DNA of 64,000 nt from Clostridium caldaquaticum (GTDB taxonomy: Bacteria > Bacillota > Clostridia > Clostridiales > Clostridiaceae). The notes under the pieces are model-generated. The model was not told the DNA's origin. It saw only the letters and a program-made list of their open reading frames with translations, and ran no database searches. This document shows, piece after piece, positions 1 through 9,725 of this stretch. The stretch is from contig NZ_JAMSKT010000002.1 of the NCBI RefSeq assembly GCF_023806125.1, positions 124,001-188,000 on the forward strand, written 5' to 3'. The translations under genes and the position numbers were made by a program. How positions within the stretch are numbered: position 1 is the first letter of the stretch; every line of letters begins with the position of its first letter.

Positions 1-1181
1 AATTTAATATACCTGGCTTTAGAAAAGGAAAAGCTCCAGTTAGCATAATAAAGAAATATTATGGTGAAGGAGTATTTTATGAAGATGCTATTAACTTTTG
101 CTGTGATGATACATATCCTTTAGCTATAAAGGAAAACAATATAAGACCAGTTGACTATCCACAAATAGACATAGTACAGCTTGGAGAAGGCAAAGACTTT
201 ATATATACTGCACAAGTTACTGTATATCCAGAAATTGAACTTGGTGAATATAAGAACTTAGAAGTGAAAAAAGTAGAATATAATGTTACAGATGAAGAAA
301 TTGACGCTCAATTAAAATCTATGCAGGAAAAAAATAGCAGAGTTGAAACTAAAACTGAAGGAACCTTAGAAAAAGGAAACATAGCAGTTATTGATTTTAA
401 AGGCTTTATTGACGGGGTAGCCTTTGAAGGAGGAGAAGGAAAAGATTATTCCTTAGAAATTGGTTCAGGAACATTTATTGATAATTTTGAAGATCAATTA
501 ATAGGAATGGCTGTTGGAGAAACTAAAAATGTAAATGTTACTTTCCCAGAGCAATATGGAAGAGAAGAGTTAAACGGAAAGCCTGCAGTGTTTGAAGTTA
601 CTCTTAAGGAGATTAAAGTTAAAGAACTTCCAGCTTTAGATGATGAGTTTGCAAAGGAAGTATCAGAGTTTGATACATTAGAAGAATTAAAAGCTGATAT
701 AAGAAAGAAATTACAAGATGCTAACGATTTAAGAGCTAAGAGAGAATATGAAGAAGCTGTTATAGATGCGGCAGTTGCAAATGTTAAAGTAGATATTCCT
801 GAAGTTATGATAAATAAAGAAATTGATAATATGTTAAGAGATCTTGAAATGAGATTAAGGTATCAAGGACTTGATCTTAAGACATATTATGAATATACAA
901 ATAATACTGAAGCTAGTGTAAGAGAGTACATGAAGGAAAGTGCTGAGAAGAGAGTTAAGACTGATTTAGTACTTGACAAGATTGCTAAGACAGAAAATAT
1001 TGAGGCAACTGAAGAAGAACTTCAAAGCAAAGCAGCAGAGCTTGCTAAACAATATGGTGAAAAAGATGTTGAGAAAACTACAAAGCTAATTCTTGATGCT
1101 CAAAAGGATTATCTAAAATTAGATGTAGTTAATGAAAAAGTAATAAAATTATTAGTGGATAGCAGCAAAGCTATTGCATAA
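1..1181 (+). CDS. tig: Trigger factor, 5' truncated by window
   Basis: The reading frame is open from base 3, so the gene starts left of the window. Trigger factor is the ribosome-bound chaperone and peptidyl-prolyl isomerase that meets nascent chains. The visible part begins inside the ribosome-docking domain, whose signature GFRKGKAP is coded at 15-38. An FKBP-like isomerase domain follows (about 360-620), then the long charged helical C-terminal arms ending at a TAA. Its position directly ahead of clpP and clpX is the usual Firmicute arrangement. The ATG at 264 is internal and not the true start. Identification is secure; only the N-terminal 40 or so residues are missing. Confidence 0.95.
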   Translation, partial: FNIPGFRKGKAPVSIIKKYYGEGVFYEDAINFCCDDTYPLAIKENNIRPVDYPQIDIVQLGEGKDFIYTAQVTVYPEIELGEYKNLEVKKVEYNVTDEEIDAQLKSMQEKNSRVETKTEGTLEKGNIAVIDFKGFIDGVAFEGGEGKDYSLEIGSGTFIDNFEDQLIGMAVGETKNVNVTFPEQYGREELNGKPAVFEVTLKEIKVKELPALDDEFAKEVSEFDTLEELKADIRKKLQDANDLRAKREYEEAVIDAAVANVKVDIPEVMINKEIDNMLRDLEMRLRYQGLDLKTYYEYTNNTEASVREYMKESAEKRVKTDLVLDKIAKTENIEATEEELQSKAAELAKQYGEKDVEKTTKLILDAQKDYLKLDVVNEKVIKLLVDSSKAIA

Positions 1182-1194
1182 AATAAAAGGGGAG

Positions 1195-1228
1195 TTAGTT
1201 GCCAGATATTATTCTGGCAGCTAATTTT
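1195..1228 (+). terminator. Hairpin terminator between tig and clpP
   Basis: A 12-bp stem has arms 1195-1206 and 1213-1224, perfect apart from one G-T pair, with core TGCCAGA/TCTGGCA, a six-base loop and a following TTTTAT. It sits 13 bases after the tig stop and ends before the clpP ribosome site. It should end or attenuate tig transcripts, which implies that clpP has some independent transcription. Confidence 0.7.
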
Positions 1229-1258
1229 ATAAATAAGGATATAATAGGAGGGAATTTT

Positions 1259-1843
1259 ATGAGTTTAGTACCGGTAGTTGTTGAACAAACTAATAGAGGA
1301 GAACGATCTTACGATATTTATTCTAGACTTTTAAAGGACAGAATAATATTACTTAGTGAAGAAGTTAATGATGTTACAGCAAGCTTAGTTGTTGCACAGC
1401 TTTTATTTCTTGAAGGTGAGGATCCAGATAAGGATATTTATCTTTACATAAACAGCCCAGGAGGTTCTATAACCGCTGGAATGGCAATATATGATACTAT
1501 GCAGTATATAAAGCCGGATGTTTCTACTATTTGTGTAGGAATGGCTGCTTCTATGGGGGCTTTTCTTTTAGCAGCAGGTGCTAAAGGCAAAAGATTTGCA
1601 CTGCCAAATAGTGAAATCATGATTCATCAGCCGCTTGGAGGATATCAAGGGCAGGCTACAGATATAGGAATACATGCAGAGAGAATTCTTAAGATAAAGA
1701 AGAATTTAAATAAAATTCTTTCAGAGAGAACTGGTAAACCTATTGAACAAATAGAAAGAGATACTGAAAGAGACAATTTTATGACTGCAGAAGAAGCAAT
1801 GAAATATGGATTAATTGACGAGGTTATAACTAAAAAGAAATAG
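1259..1843 (+). CDS. clpP: ATP-dependent Clp protease proteolytic subunit
   Basis: ClpP is the tetradecameric serine protease chamber that degrades substrates unfolded by ClpX or ClpC in the cytoplasm. The start is the ATG at 1259, preceded by AGGAGGG at 1246-1252; an upstream in-frame TTG at 1199 would put the start inside the terminator hairpin. The 194-residue product has normal family length. The catalytic triad is visible as S98 (in GMAASMG), H123 (in MIHQP) and D172 (in ERD). clpX follows after 14 bases, so the two probably share a transcript. Confidence 0.98.
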   Translation: MSLVPVVVEQTNRGERSYDIYSRLLKDRIILLSEEVNDVTASLVVAQLLFLEGEDPDKDIYLYINSPGGSITAGMAIYDTMQYIKPDVSTICVGMAASMGAFLLAAGAKGKRFALPNSEIMIHQPLGGYQGQATDIGIHAERILKIKKNLNKILSERTGKPIEQIERDTERDNFMTAEEAMKYGLIDEVITKKK

Positions 1844-1857
1844 CCTGGTGAGGTGAA

Positions 1858-3153
1858 ATGATGGCAAAAAATGATGATAAAAAACAATTAAAATGTTCCT
1901 TTTGCGGCAAAAATCAGGATCAAGTAAGAAGACTCATAGCTGGACCTGGAGTATATATATGTGATGAATGTATTGAACTTTGTTCAGAGATAATAACTGA
2001 TGAGTTTGATGAAAATATTCAAATTGAAACTGGTTCGTTGCCAAAACCACAAGAAATAAAAAACTATCTTGACGGTTATGTAGTAGGTCAGGATGAGGCA
2101 AAAAAGGCACTAGCAGTAGCAGTGTATAATCACTATAAGAGAATAAACTCAAAAATAGATTATGATGATATAGAATTACAAAAGAGTAATATACTTTTGC
2201 TTGGTCCTACAGGTTCAGGTAAAACTTTACTTGCACAGACATTAGCTAAGTTTTTAAATGTACCATTTGCTATTGCAGATGCGACTACATTAACAGAAGC
2301 TGGATATGTAGGAGAAGATGTTGAAAATATATTGTTAAAGCTCATTCAGAATGCAGATTATGACATAGAAAGAGCTGAAAAAGGTATCATATATATAGAT
2401 GAAATTGACAAGATTGCAAGAAAATCTGAAAATCCTTCTATAACTAGAGATGTATCTGGTGAAGGAGTTCAGCAGGCACTTTTGAAAATATTAGAAGGAA
2501 CTGTAGCTTCTGTACCTCCTCAAGGAGGAAGAAAACATCCTCATCAAGAGTTTATACAAATTAACACAACTAACATATTATTTATATGTGGCGGTGCGTT
2601 TGATGGTGTCGATAAGATAATAGAAAAAAGAACAAGACAAAGTGCCATGGGTTTTGGTGCAGAAGTGAAATCTAAAAAGGAAAAAGATATAGGTAAGCTT
2701 TTAAAGGAAATAATGCCAGGAGATTTATTGAAGTTTGGGCTTATACCTGAATTTGTTGGAAGATTACCTATAGTTGTAACCCTAGAATCACTAGATAGAA
2801 ATGCGCTTATAAGCATTTTAACTGAGCCTAAAAATGCTCTTGTTAAGCAATATAAAAAGTTATTTGAAATGGATAATGTAGAACTTGATTTTTCGAAAGA
2901 AGCTCTGTTAGCTATTGCTGATGAAGCAATAAAAAGAAACACCGGAGCAAGAGGGTTAAGAGCTATAATTGAAGATATAATGAGAGATGTTATGTTTGAA
3001 GTTCCATCAAATGAAGGAATTGCTAAGGTTATAGTAAATGAAGAAACTATTAGTACAAAAAAGCCGCAGTTAATAATGGCTGAGGGTGATAAAAGAACTC
3101 CTTTAAAAATTACTAAAAAGGGCAGAGGTAAAAAAGGTATAGAGTCAGCTTAA
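1858..3153 (+). CDS. clpX: Clp protease ATP-binding subunit ClpX
   Basis: ClpX is the AAA+ hexameric unfoldase that feeds ClpP. The N-terminal zinc-binding domain has C13/C16 and C35/C38. The AAA+ module shows Walker A GPTGSGKT (116-123), the pore loop GYVG (149-152) and Walker B IIYIDEID (177-184). An MGFGAE segment sits where the ClpP-docking IGF loop is expected. There are two adjacent ATG codons (1858 and 1861) after GAGGTG; either could be used, changing only one residue. Length 431 is normal. It is followed by a clear terminator. Confidence 0.98.
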   Translation: MMAKNDDKKQLKCSFCGKNQDQVRRLIAGPGVYICDECIELCSEIITDEFDENIQIETGSLPKPQEIKNYLDGYVVGQDEAKKALAVAVYNHYKRINSKIDYDDIELQKSNILLLGPTGSGKTLLAQTLAKFLNVPFAIADATTLTEAGYVGEDVENILLKLIQNADYDIERAEKGIIYIDEIDKIARKSENPSITRDVSGEGVQQALLKILEGTVASVPPQGGRKHPHQEFIQINTTNILFICGGAFDGVDKIIEKRTRQSAMGFGAEVKSKKEKDIGKLLKEIMPGDLLKFGLIPEFVGRLPIVVTLESLDRNALISILTEPKNALVKQYKKLFEMDNVELDFSKEALLAIADEAIKRNTGARGLRAIIEDIMRDVMFEVPSNEGIAKVIVNEETISTKKPQLIMAEGDKRTPLKITKKGRGKKGIESA

Positions 3154-3176
3154 GAGCAGTATATCTGCTCTTTTTT
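3153..3176 (+). terminator. Terminator after clpX
   Basis: The stem AGAGCAG/CTGCTCT with a five-base loop is followed by six T residues. It starts at the last base of the clpX stop codon and closes the tig-clpP-clpX group. Confidence 0.88.
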
Positions 3177-3290
3177 GCTGTTATTAAAACCTTCAACATT
3201 TGCATAAAGCTTTTTATAAATTGTGGAATATATTACCTTGAAAATGTGCATAATACAAAAAGGTAAATTTACTAGGAAGCTTATAAATGA

Positions 3291-3340
3291 AGGGAGGTTT
3301 CCAGTTGAGTAATACTATATTTTAGTATATGTAACTGGAG
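3291..3340 (+). promoter_or_regulatory. lonB leader: mini-ORF and hairpin covering the lonB ribosome site
   Basis: A strong ribosome site AGGGAGG (3291-3297) precedes a seven-codon frame from TTG 3305 to TAG 3323-3325 (product MSNTIF). The left arm TCCAGTT (3300-3306) pairs with AACTGGA (3333-3339), which contains most of the lonB ribosome site GGAG (3337-3340). An inner stem ATACTA/TAGTAT (3312-3317, 3323-3328) stabilises it. The structure and the mini-ORF are seen in the sequence; translational coupling or attenuation of lonB is inferred. Confidence 0.45.
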
Positions 3341-3346
3341 AATAAT

Positions 3347-5026
3347 ATGACAAATTTTTTAATTTTCATTCAGTTTTTTGCTACTATAGTTATGGGGCTA
3401 TATTTCTTTAATGCCTTAAAAGGTCAGCAGTCGAGCAAGATTGTTATTGATAAAGAAAATAAAAAGGAAATGGATAAATTAAAGAATATGAGAAGCATAA
3501 GCCTAACAGAGCCTTTAACTGAGAAGAGTAGACCCGCAACCTTTGATGATATTATAGGCCAGGAAAGAGGAATAAAAGCACTGCAGGCTGCGCTATGTGG
3601 ACCCAATCCACAACATGTCATAATATATGGTCCTCCTGGAGTAGGAAAAACAGCAGCTGCCAGATTAGTTTTGGAAGATGCTAAAAAAAGAGCACATTCA
3701 CCTTTTAAAACTAATGCTAAATTTGTAGAAATAGATGCAACAACTGTTAGATTTGATGATAGAGGAATTGCTGATCCTCTTATAGGGTCAGTACATGACC
3801 CTATATATCAGGGAGCAGGACCTTTAGGTATTGCTGGAGTACCACAGCCAAAACCAGGAGCTGTTACTAAAGCACATGGTGGAGTGCTTTTTATAGATGA
3901 AATTGGAGAGCTTCATCCTATTGAAATGAATAAGCTTTTAAAAGTGTTAGAAGATAGGAAGGTATTTTTAGATAGTGCTTATTATAATTCTGAAGATGCG
4001 AATATGCCATTATATATTAAAGACATATTTGATAATGGACTTCCTGCTGATTTTAGGCTTATAGGTGCAACAACTCGAAGTCCAGAGGAAATAGTACCTG
4101 CTTTAAGATCAAGATGTGTTGAAATATTTTTTAGGGCGCTTTTACCAGAAGAAATAGAAAAGATAGCTCAAAATTCTGTAGACAAAATTGGGTTACAAAT
4201 TGAAGAGAAAGCGCGAATAATGGTGGGAAAATATGCTTCTAATGGAAGAGATGCTTTAAATTTAGTACAGCTAGCTTGTGGAATTGCTATTAATGATAAC
4301 AGAACTCTTATTACTGTTGATGATATAGAGTGGGTAATTGAAAATGGTCAATACTCCCCAAGACCAGATAATAAAGTTAACGACAAACCTCAAATCGGTT
4401 TTGTAAACGGTCTTGCTGTGTATGGAGCAAATATGGGAGCTGTAATGGAAATAGAAGCTACTGCACAAAGAAGCAAGTTTAGAAAAGGTCAGCTGAAAAT
4501 TACAGGAATAGTTGAGGAAGAAGAAATAAGCAGCTTCAACAGAAAAATTGTAAGAAAAAGTATGGCTAGATGTTCAGTGGAAAATGTGATAACTGTTCTG
4601 GAAAATGTATTTAACTTAAGTTGTGATAAATATGATATACATGTTAATTTTCCAGGTGGTTCACCAGTTGACGGGCCGTCAGCAGGTATTAGCATAACAA
4701 CTGCAATATATAGTGCAATTAAGGGTATACCAGTAGATAATGAAGTAGCCATGACTGGAGAAATATCGTTATACGGTAATGTAAAACCTATTGGGGGCGT
4801 AAACGCAAAAATTTCTGCAGCAATTAAAGCAGGAGCTAAAAAAATAATTATTCCAAAAGAAAATTGGCAGGACAGTTTTGCTACTATTAATGAAGGTAAA
4901 GTCATAGCTGTAAGCCATATTAATGAAGTATTATATATAGCTCTAATAAAAGAGGAGGGTACTAATAACCCGGTTACAATTGATGGTAATAATGCTGTAT
5001 TATCAGCTCAATCCCTTCATTCATAA
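3347..5026 (+). CDS. lonB: Lon-like ATP-dependent protease LonB, membrane-anchored
   Basis: This is a Lon-family protease of the LonB type found in spore formers, where the Bacillus homologue is made in the forespore. An N-terminal hydrophobic segment (about residues 3-22) should anchor it in the membrane. A AAA+ domain follows with Walker A GPPGVGKT (95-102) and Walker B LFIDEIG. The C-terminal Lon protease domain carries the Ser-Lys dyad S445 (in DGPSAG) and K488, 43 residues apart as in other Lon proteins. At 559 residues it lacks the large N-terminal Lon substrate domain. It sits between clpX and lonA, and its leader has a hairpin that may mask the ribosome site. Confidence 0.95.
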   Translation: MTNFLIFIQFFATIVMGLYFFNALKGQQSSKIVIDKENKKEMDKLKNMRSISLTEPLTEKSRPATFDDIIGQERGIKALQAALCGPNPQHVIIYGPPGVGKTAAARLVLEDAKKRAHSPFKTNAKFVEIDATTVRFDDRGIADPLIGSVHDPIYQGAGPLGIAGVPQPKPGAVTKAHGGVLFIDEIGELHPIEMNKLLKVLEDRKVFLDSAYYNSEDANMPLYIKDIFDNGLPADFRLIGATTRSPEEIVPALRSRCVEIFFRALLPEEIEKIAQNSVDKIGLQIEEKARIMVGKYASNGRDALNLVQLACGIAINDNRTLITVDDIEWVIENGQYSPRPDNKVNDKPQIGFVNGLAVYGANMGAVMEIEATAQRSKFRKGQLKITGIVEEEEISSFNRKIVRKSMARCSVENVITVLENVFNLSCDKYDIHVNFPGGSPVDGPSAGISITTAIYSAIKGIPVDNEVAMTGEISLYGNVKPIGGVNAKISAAIKAGAKKIIIPKENWQDSFATINEGKVIAVSHINEVLYIALIKEEGTNNPVTIDGNNAVLSAQSLHS

Positions 5027-5065
5027 AAAATTAAATACTATTGACTGCATAAAGTATAATACTGA

Positions 5066-5094
5066 TTGAAAAATAATAATTTTATGGGTATAAT
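5066..5094 (+). promoter_or_regulatory. Predicted sigma-A promoter of lon
   Basis: TTGAAA (5066-5071), a 17-base spacer and TATAAT (5089-5094) form a near-consensus housekeeping promoter in the lonB-lon gap. Transcription would start near 5101, giving lon a leader of about 85 bases. No CIRCE or CtsR operator was recognised by eye. Confidence 0.7.
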
Positions 5095-5105
5095 ATATTA
5101 AGTCT

Positions 5106-5155
5106 AGCCAAGTGTTATTTGTTTCCATTTTAATGGAAACTTTTGATGCTTGGCT
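5106..5155 (+). promoter_or_regulatory. Two-tier hairpin in the lon leader
   Basis: The outer stem AGCCAAG/CTTGGCT (5106-5112, 5149-5155) encloses an inner perfect stem GTTTCCATT/AATGGAAAC (5121-5129, 5132-5140). No T tract follows, so it is not a simple terminator. It begins a few bases after the predicted start of transcription and may act as an mRNA stabiliser or regulatory leader. Confidence 0.5.
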
Positions 5156-5186
5156 GTAAAATATAATTTGAAGTGAGGGGATAATA

Positions 5187-7508
5187 ATGGAAAAGGAATT
5201 GAGAAATCTTCCTCTAATTCCCTTAAGAGGTATTACAATATTTCCTTATATGGTAATGCATTTTGATGTAGGAAGGGAAAAATCTATTCTTGCATTAGAA
5301 GATGCTATGTTAAAAAATCAAGAAATTTTCTTGGTTTCTCAAAAAGACCCAAAGGTTGAGGAGCCAGATGAAAAGGATATATATGAAGTAGGTACAGTTT
5401 GTACTATAAAGCAGATTCTTAAACTTCCTGGTGATACAGTACGTGTTCTTATTGAAGGTATTAATAGGGCAAAAATAATCAACTTTACAGAGAAGGAATC
5501 ATTTTTCAAGGTTGATGTGGAGATTTTAGAAGAATTAGAATGTATTACTGATAAGAAATGCGAGGCGTTGGTAAGAACTGTTAGAAATTCTTTTGATGAA
5601 TATATAAGATTATCTGGTAATATGCAGACAGAATTTTTAGTATCTCTAGATGATTTAGAGAGCCCAGGAAGGCTTGCAGATGTTATTAGTTCTTATCTGA
5701 TGTTAAAGGGAGATAAAAAACAGGAACTTTTGGAATCTTTTGATGTCAGCGAAAGACTTGAGAAACTTCTAATATTAATAAACAATGAGGTTGACGTTTT
5801 AAAGCTTGAAAGAAAGATAGGAGCTAAAGTTAAAAATAAAATTGATAAAGTTCAGAAAGAATATTATCTCAGAGAGCAATTAAAAGCTATACAGGAAGAA
5901 TTAGGGGAAGATGATGAAGATAAAAAGGAAATTAGCAGGTATAAGAACAAAATAAATAAAGCTAAACTTCCTAAGTCTGTAAAAGAAAAGGCACTATATG
6001 AGCTTGACAGATTGAAAAATAGCGGTTCTTATTCTGCTGAAGGCGGCGTTATAAGAACATATCTTGATTGGATATTAGATTTGCCTTGGAATAATGAAAC
6101 AGAGGATAATCTAGATATTAAAAGAGCGAGAGAAATACTTGAAAAAGAACATTATGGACTTGAAGATGTGAAGGATAGAATAATAGAGTATCTTGCTGTC
6201 AGAAAGATAAGCAATACTTTAAAGGGTCCAATAGTTTGTCTTGTAGGTCCTCCAGGAGTAGGTAAAACTTCTATAGCACGTTCTATTGCTCATGCACTAA
6301 ATAGAAACTTTGTAAGAATGTCATTAGGTGGAGTGCGAGATGAAGCGGAAATACGAGGGCATAGAAAAACTTATGTAGGGGCGATACCTGGAAGAATTAT
6401 ATATGGCATGAAGCAAGCCAAGTCTAAAAATCCACTGTTTCTTTTAGACGAAATAGATAAAATGAGCAATGATTTTAGAGGAGATCCTGCAGATGCTCTT
6501 TTAGAAGTTTTGGATGCTGAACAAAACAGTACCTTTAGAGATCATTATTTAGAATTAGATTTCGATTTATCAAAAGTACTTTTTATTACAACTGCTAACA
6601 GTTTAGACCCAATACCAAGGCCATTGTTAGACAGAATGGAAGTAATAGAAGTATCGGGGTACACTTATGAGGAAAAATTTCATATTTCAAAAGAGCATTT
6701 AATACCTAAGCAGTTAAAAGAGCATAATATTGAAGAAGGAAAAATTACCTTTGCTGAAAGTGCTATATATAATGTGATTGAAAATTATACTAGAGAGTCT
6801 GGAGTAAGAAATTTAGAAAGAAAGCTGGCTACTGTCATTAGAAAAAGTATAGCTGAAATGGTAGAAAAGAATAAACAAAGCATAAATATAACAATAAATC
6901 ACATTAAAAAGTACCTTGGTCCTGCTATTTTCAGTTATGATAAAGCTGATAAAATAGACAAGATTGGTGTTGTTATGGGTATGGCTTGGACAGGTTACGG
7001 CGGCGATACTTTACCTGTAGAAGTAACGGTTATGCCAGGAAATGGAAAATTAGAGCTAACTGGACAATTAGGAGATGTTATGAAAGAATCTGCAAGGGCT
7101 GGATACAGTTATGTTAGAGCAAATGCGGAAAAATATGGTATATCACCAGAATTTCATAAGGATAAAGATATACACATACATGTACCAGAAGGAGCTGTTC
7201 CTAAGGATGGACCATCAGCTGGTGTAACTATGATTACAGGAATGATATCTGCACTAAGTTCTAAAAAGGTAAAACATAATGTAGCTATGACTGGAGAAAT
7301 TACTTTAACAGGAAGAGTTCTTCCTATAGGAGGATTAAAAGAAAAGTGCCTTGCTGCTTTTAGAGCAGGAATAAATACAGTAATAATTCCTAAAGATAAT
7401 GAAAAAGATATGTTAAAGATTCCTAAGAGTATTAAAAATAAGCTTAATTTTATATTAGCAGATAAAATTGATGATGTGCTTTCAAATGCATTAATTAGTG
7501 AGGAATAA
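5187..7508 (+). CDS. lon: ATP-dependent protease Lon (LonA)
   Basis: LonA is a cytoplasmic AAA+ protease that removes misfolded and specific regulatory proteins. The 773 residues contain the N-terminal substrate-binding domain (opening [13 protein letters not shown]), a coiled region near 220-260, Walker A GPPGVGKT, Walker B FLLDEIDK and the protease domain with the S677 (DGPSAG) and K720 (GGLKEK) dyad. The ATG at 5187 follows GTGAGGGG with normal spacing. The gene has its own predicted promoter and a structured leader, and engB starts one base after its stop, so the pair is co-transcribed as in many Firmicutes. Confidence 0.98.
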   Translation: MEKELRNLPLIPLRGITIFPYMVMHFDVGREKSILALEDAMLKNQEIFLVSQKDPKVEEPDEKDIYEVGTVCTIKQILKLPGDTVRVLIEGINRAKIINFTEKESFFKVDVEILEELECITDKKCEALVRTVRNSFDEYIRLSGNMQTEFLVSLDDLESPGRLADVISSYLMLKGDKKQELLESFDVSERLEKLLILINNEVDVLKLERKIGAKVKNKIDKVQKEYYLREQLKAIQEELGEDDEDKKEISRYKNKINKAKLPKSVKEKALYELDRLKNSGSYSAEGGVIRTYLDWILDLPWNNETEDNLDIKRAREILEKEHYGLEDVKDRIIEYLAVRKISNTLKGPIVCLVGPPGVGKTSIARSIAHALNRNFVRMSLGGVRDEAEIRGHRKTYVGAIPGRIIYGMKQAKSKNPLFLLDEIDKMSNDFRGDPADALLEVLDAEQNSTFRDHYLELDFDLSKVLFITTANSLDPIPRPLLDRMEVIEVSGYTYEEKFHISKEHLIPKQLKEHNIEEGKITFAESAIYNVIENYTRESGVRNLERKLATVIRKSIAEMVEKNKQSINITINHIKKYLGPAIFSYDKADKIDKIGVVMGMAWTGYGGDTLPVEVTVMPGNGKLELTGQLGDVMKESARAGYSYVRANAEKYGISPEFHKDKDIHIHVPEGAVPKDGPSAGVTMITGMISALSSKKVKHNVAMTGEITLTGRVLPIGGLKEKCLAAFRAGINTVIIPKDNEKDMLKIPKSIKNKLNFILADKIDDVLSNALISEE

Positions 7509-7509
7509 A

Positions 7510-8103
7510 ATGGAAATAAAAAGATCTGAATTTATAACTTCTGCAGTTAAACCAAATCAATATCCTGTTGATGATAGATTAGAAATAGCTTTTGTTGGAC
7601 GATCTAATGTTGGGAAATCATCTATTATTAACAGTATTACTAATAGAAGAAGTCTGGCTAAAGTAAGCAGTACTCCTGGAAAAACAAGACTTATAAATTT
7701 TTTTCTTATAAACAATACTTTTTATTTAGTAGATTTACCTGGATATGGGTATGCAAAAGTATCTAAAGCCGAAAAAGAAAGCTGGGGAAAGATAATTGAA
7801 AATTACCTCTTAAACAGGCCGCAGCTTAAAAAGGTAGTATTATTAGTTGACAGTCGTCATAAACCAACTAATGATGATATACTTATGTATAAATGGATTA
7901 AACATTATGGTCATAATACTTTAATCGTAGCTACTAAAAAAGATAAACTCAAAAAAAGTGAAATTTCAAAAAGTGAAAAGCTAATAAGAGAGACATTGGA
8001 ATTAACTAAAGAAGAAAAAATTATGTTTTTTTCTTCACTTAATAAAGAGGGAAGAGAAGAACTTTTAGAAGTTATGTTTAGGGAACTTATTGAAGAAAAC
8101 TAA
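7510..8103 (+). CDS. engB: Ribosome biogenesis GTP-binding protein EngB/YsxC
   Basis: EngB is a TRAFAC-class GTPase needed for late assembly of the large ribosomal subunit. G motifs are visible: G1 GRSNVGKSS (30-38), G3 DLPGYG, G4 TKKDK and G5 near SSLN. The ATG at 7510 is chosen because GTGAGG just upstream, inside the end of lon, provides the ribosome site; an in-frame GTG at 7498 is too close to that site. The product is 197 residues, normal for the family. It overlaps the lon operon and is closed by a strong terminator. Confidence 0.96.
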   Translation: MEIKRSEFITSAVKPNQYPVDDRLEIAFVGRSNVGKSSIINSITNRRSLAKVSSTPGKTRLINFFLINNTFYLVDLPGYGYAKVSKAEKESWGKIIENYLLNRPQLKKVVLLVDSRHKPTNDDILMYKWIKHYGHNTLIVATKKDKLKKSEISKSEKLIRETLELTKEEKIMFFSSLNKEGREELLEVMFRELIEEN

Positions 8104-8115
8104 ATTTTTTATAGA

Positions 8116-8158
8116 AATAAGCTGAGTTTAAATTTATTTAAGCTCGGCTTATTTTTTT
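8116..8158 (+). terminator. Terminator after engB
   Basis: An 11-bp stem pairs AATAAGCTGAG with CTCGGCTTATT (one G-T pair), extends inward through AT pairs, and is followed by a run of seven T residues. It closes the lon-engB unit. Confidence 0.88.
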
Positions 8159-8177
8159 GTGTCAAAAACGTATTGAT

Positions 8178-8193
8178 AGAATAGTATATAGTA
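8178..8193 (+). promoter_or_regulatory. Shared 16-base upstream motif, copy 1
   Basis: AGAATAGTATATAGTA lies 46 bases before the gene at 8240 and recurs identically at 9554-9569; after both copies ACAAAAGAA follows within four bases. It contains an xATAnnnTA pattern resembling the -10 element of mother-cell sporulation sigma factors (sigma-K consensus CATAnnnTA), and an AC dinucleotide about 15 bases upstream could serve as the short -35. Identity of the repeats is observed; the sigma assignment is a guess. Confidence 0.4.
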
Positions 8194-8239
8194 GAAAACA
8201 AAAGAAGGAAGAATCTTCTGGAAGGGAGGAAATGGTTCA

Positions 8240-8575
8240 ATGAACAGTGCAGCTAAAGAACTAGCCGTTACCAGACAGATAGATACCGTTGGCGGAGCAT
8301 GTGGAAGAAGAAACGATAATCTAATATTATGGGTGTTGATAATTATTGTTATCTTCTGCTTCTGTGGTAATGACGGTGGAATCTTTGGTAATTGGGGAAG
8401 CGGATATGATTGTCGCAGAAAACATCATCACCATAAACAGCGTAATAGCGGCTTCTTTGGCGAAAATGGATGGTTCATATTAATCATATTCGCAATACTA
8501 TTCTTATTTAATGACGGCATAGGGGGAGCAAATACTAATATTATTAATGTAGACACAGAGGATGGACAGTTATAG
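8240..8575 (+). CDS. Small two-helix membrane protein, Gly/His-rich loop
   Basis: I do not recognise a named family. The 111-residue product has two strongly hydrophobic segments (about 28-43 and 77-90) separated by a Gly/Asn-rich loop with the run RRKHHHHK. The second segment and the following NDGIGG resemble the very small YjcZ-type sporulation membrane proteins, but only loosely. The ATG at 8240 follows GGGAGGAAATGG with good spacing. It shares its upstream 16-base motif with the gene at 9726 and is followed at 73 bases by another small membrane protein, suggesting one transcript. A role in the spore envelope is inference only. Confidence 0.7.
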   Translation: MNSAAKELAVTRQIDTVGGACGRRNDNLILWVLIIIVIFCFCGNDGGIFGNWGSGYDCRRKHHHHKQRNSGFFGENGWFILIIFAILFLFNDGIGGANTNIINVDTEDGQL

Positions 8576-8647
8576 TGTTTTGCAAAAGATGGAAAATAAA
8601 AAGCCTGGGCTTATAGAAAGCCCTTAATGAAAAGGAGGATATATTTT

Positions 8648-8947
8648 ATGAGTAGAAAGCATTGCAAGAAAGACTATGATTGCTTCGAAAAGCATACATT
8701 ATTGGGTGGTTTAGGAAACTGTTGCTGTGATTTTCCAACCTTAATAATATTGATATTGATAATACTTCAATTCAATAGAAAAGGTGGATACTATGCTGGA
8801 GCTCAAGTTGCAGTATCAGATGATGGCTGTGGATCAGCACCAGTTGTGGCTCCTAGCTTATTAGGTGGAACTAACCTTATAGACAACAGCATCCTGTTCA
8901 TAATTGCACTGTATTTTCTTTCCTGCTGCACCCCTTGCAGAAAGTAG
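8648..8947 (+). CDS. Small Cys-rich two-helix membrane protein, paralogue of 9726 gene
   Basis: Unrecognised 99-residue protein. Order: a charged start MSRKHCKKDYDC, the block NCCCDFPTLIILILI ending in LQFNR, a variable middle, then a second hydrophobic segment starting DNSILFIIA and a Cys-rich tail SCCTPCRK. The block and the tail are nearly identical in the gene at 9726, so the two are recent paralogues. ATG 8648 is chosen because AGGAGG (8633-8638) lies ten bases upstream; the ATG at 8627 lies before that site. A weak hairpin (8607-8623) precedes the ribosome site. Membrane location is predicted from hydrophobicity; the Cys pairs might bind metal or crosslink. Confidence 0.75.
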   Translation: MSRKHCKKDYDCFEKHTLLGGLGNCCCDFPTLIILILIILQFNRKGGYYAGAQVAVSDDGCGSAPVVAPSLLGGTNLIDNSILFIIALYFLSCCTPCRK

Positions 8948-8956
8948 ACTAAATTT

Positions 8957-8977
8957 GGAGGGCTCTTTTAGCCCTCC
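8957..8977 (+). terminator. Hairpin after the first Cys-rich membrane gene
   Basis: A perfect 8-bp stem GGAGGGCT/AGCCCTCC with a five-base loop starts ten bases after the stop codon. The T tract that should follow is short and broken, so termination may be partial. Confidence 0.5.
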
Positions 8978-9120
8978 TTAACATATAACTGAAAGTTGAT
9001 TTTAGATATCCAGTAATAAAATGAAACAGAATAATGATTTTACTAGACGGTCTTAATAAATTTTCAAGCCGGATATCTAGTGTTTTCGGTTTTAATAAAG
9101 AAGTTGCAGGAGGTGATTTA

Positions 9121-9429
9121 ATGAGCAGACACAGAAGAACACATAATAATGAGTCAAATGATAGAATGAACAATTTTGATTTAAGTAACTTTGACATGAA
9201 TCAAATGGGTAACTTGCTGAATAATATAGATATGAATCAACTTTCTTCTATAATTCATGGATTTACAGGCAGCAGCAATAGTTCATCAGCTGGAAAAGCA
9301 CCTTCAGCAATAAGTGATAGAAGAGTACAATTATTAAATGCTATTAAGCCTTTAGTGGATGCTGAAAAATCTAAGTTAATAGATTCTATTTTGCAAATTT
9401 ATACTATAACCAGTCTTATGAAAAAATAA
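9121..9429 (+). CDS. Small soluble Asn/Ser-rich protein in the membrane-protein cluster
   Basis: Unrecognised 102-residue protein. It opens MSRHRRTHNN, similar to the MSRKH start of both neighbouring paralogues, then has a low-complexity part with repeated FDLSNFDMNQM/NIDMNQL units and a Ser/Gly linker. The C-terminal 35 residues (RRVQLLNAIKPLVD to MKK) form a likely amphipathic helical domain. ATG 9121 is preceded by AGGAGGTG with a 5-6 base gap; the longer in-frame start at 9034 lies before this site. No membrane segment or signal peptide. Placement between the two paralogues suggests a partner protein, which is inference. Confidence 0.7.
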   Translation: MSRHRRTHNNESNDRMNNFDLSNFDMNQMGNLLNNIDMNQLSSIIHGFTGSSNSSSAGKAPSAISDRRVQLLNAIKPLVDAEKSKLIDSILQIYTITSLMKK

Positions 9430-9553
9430 GTTTAATAGTACAGAGCAGCATAGAGTTTTTCAGTAGATTATATTCATTAAAAATTATTTTTATGATTAAC
9501 TTAAAATAAAATATAAAAAATTAATAAATATGCAGCACTAAATTTTAATTTTA

Positions 9554-9569
9554 AGAATAGTATATAGTA
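9554..9569 (+). promoter_or_regulatory. Shared 16-base upstream motif, copy 2
   Basis: Identical copy of AGAATAGTATATAGTA, here 156 bases before the gene at 9726. The long leader that follows contains an 8-bp inverted repeat GAAACAGC/GCTGTTTC (9596-9603, 9640-9647). The conserved 3' flank ACAAAAGAA supports a common promoter or regulator site for the two genes. Confidence 0.4.
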
Positions 9570-9725
9570 TAAACAAAAGAATTGTAAGGCCAGAAGAAAC
9601 AGCAGACATCCATATATCCCAATGTACATGAGAATTAAAGCTGTTTCATAAACTTAGTAATATTAAAGAGCTAAAGATAAAGAATAGATTACGTTAAACC
9701 ATTGCCCAAGAAAGGGGGGTTTCAT

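Noticed and set aside
1199-1258. Longer clpP starting at TTG 1199
   Set aside because: This start lies inside a terminator hairpin and lacks a ribosome site, while ATG 1259 has AGGAGGG.
2544-2942. Minus-strand 132-codon frame inside clpX
   Set aside because: Antisense shadow of a conserved gene, no ribosome site.
3200-3290. Forespore sigma-F or sigma-G promoter for lonB
   Set aside because: GCATA at 3247-3251 is present but no -10 element occurs at the required spacing.
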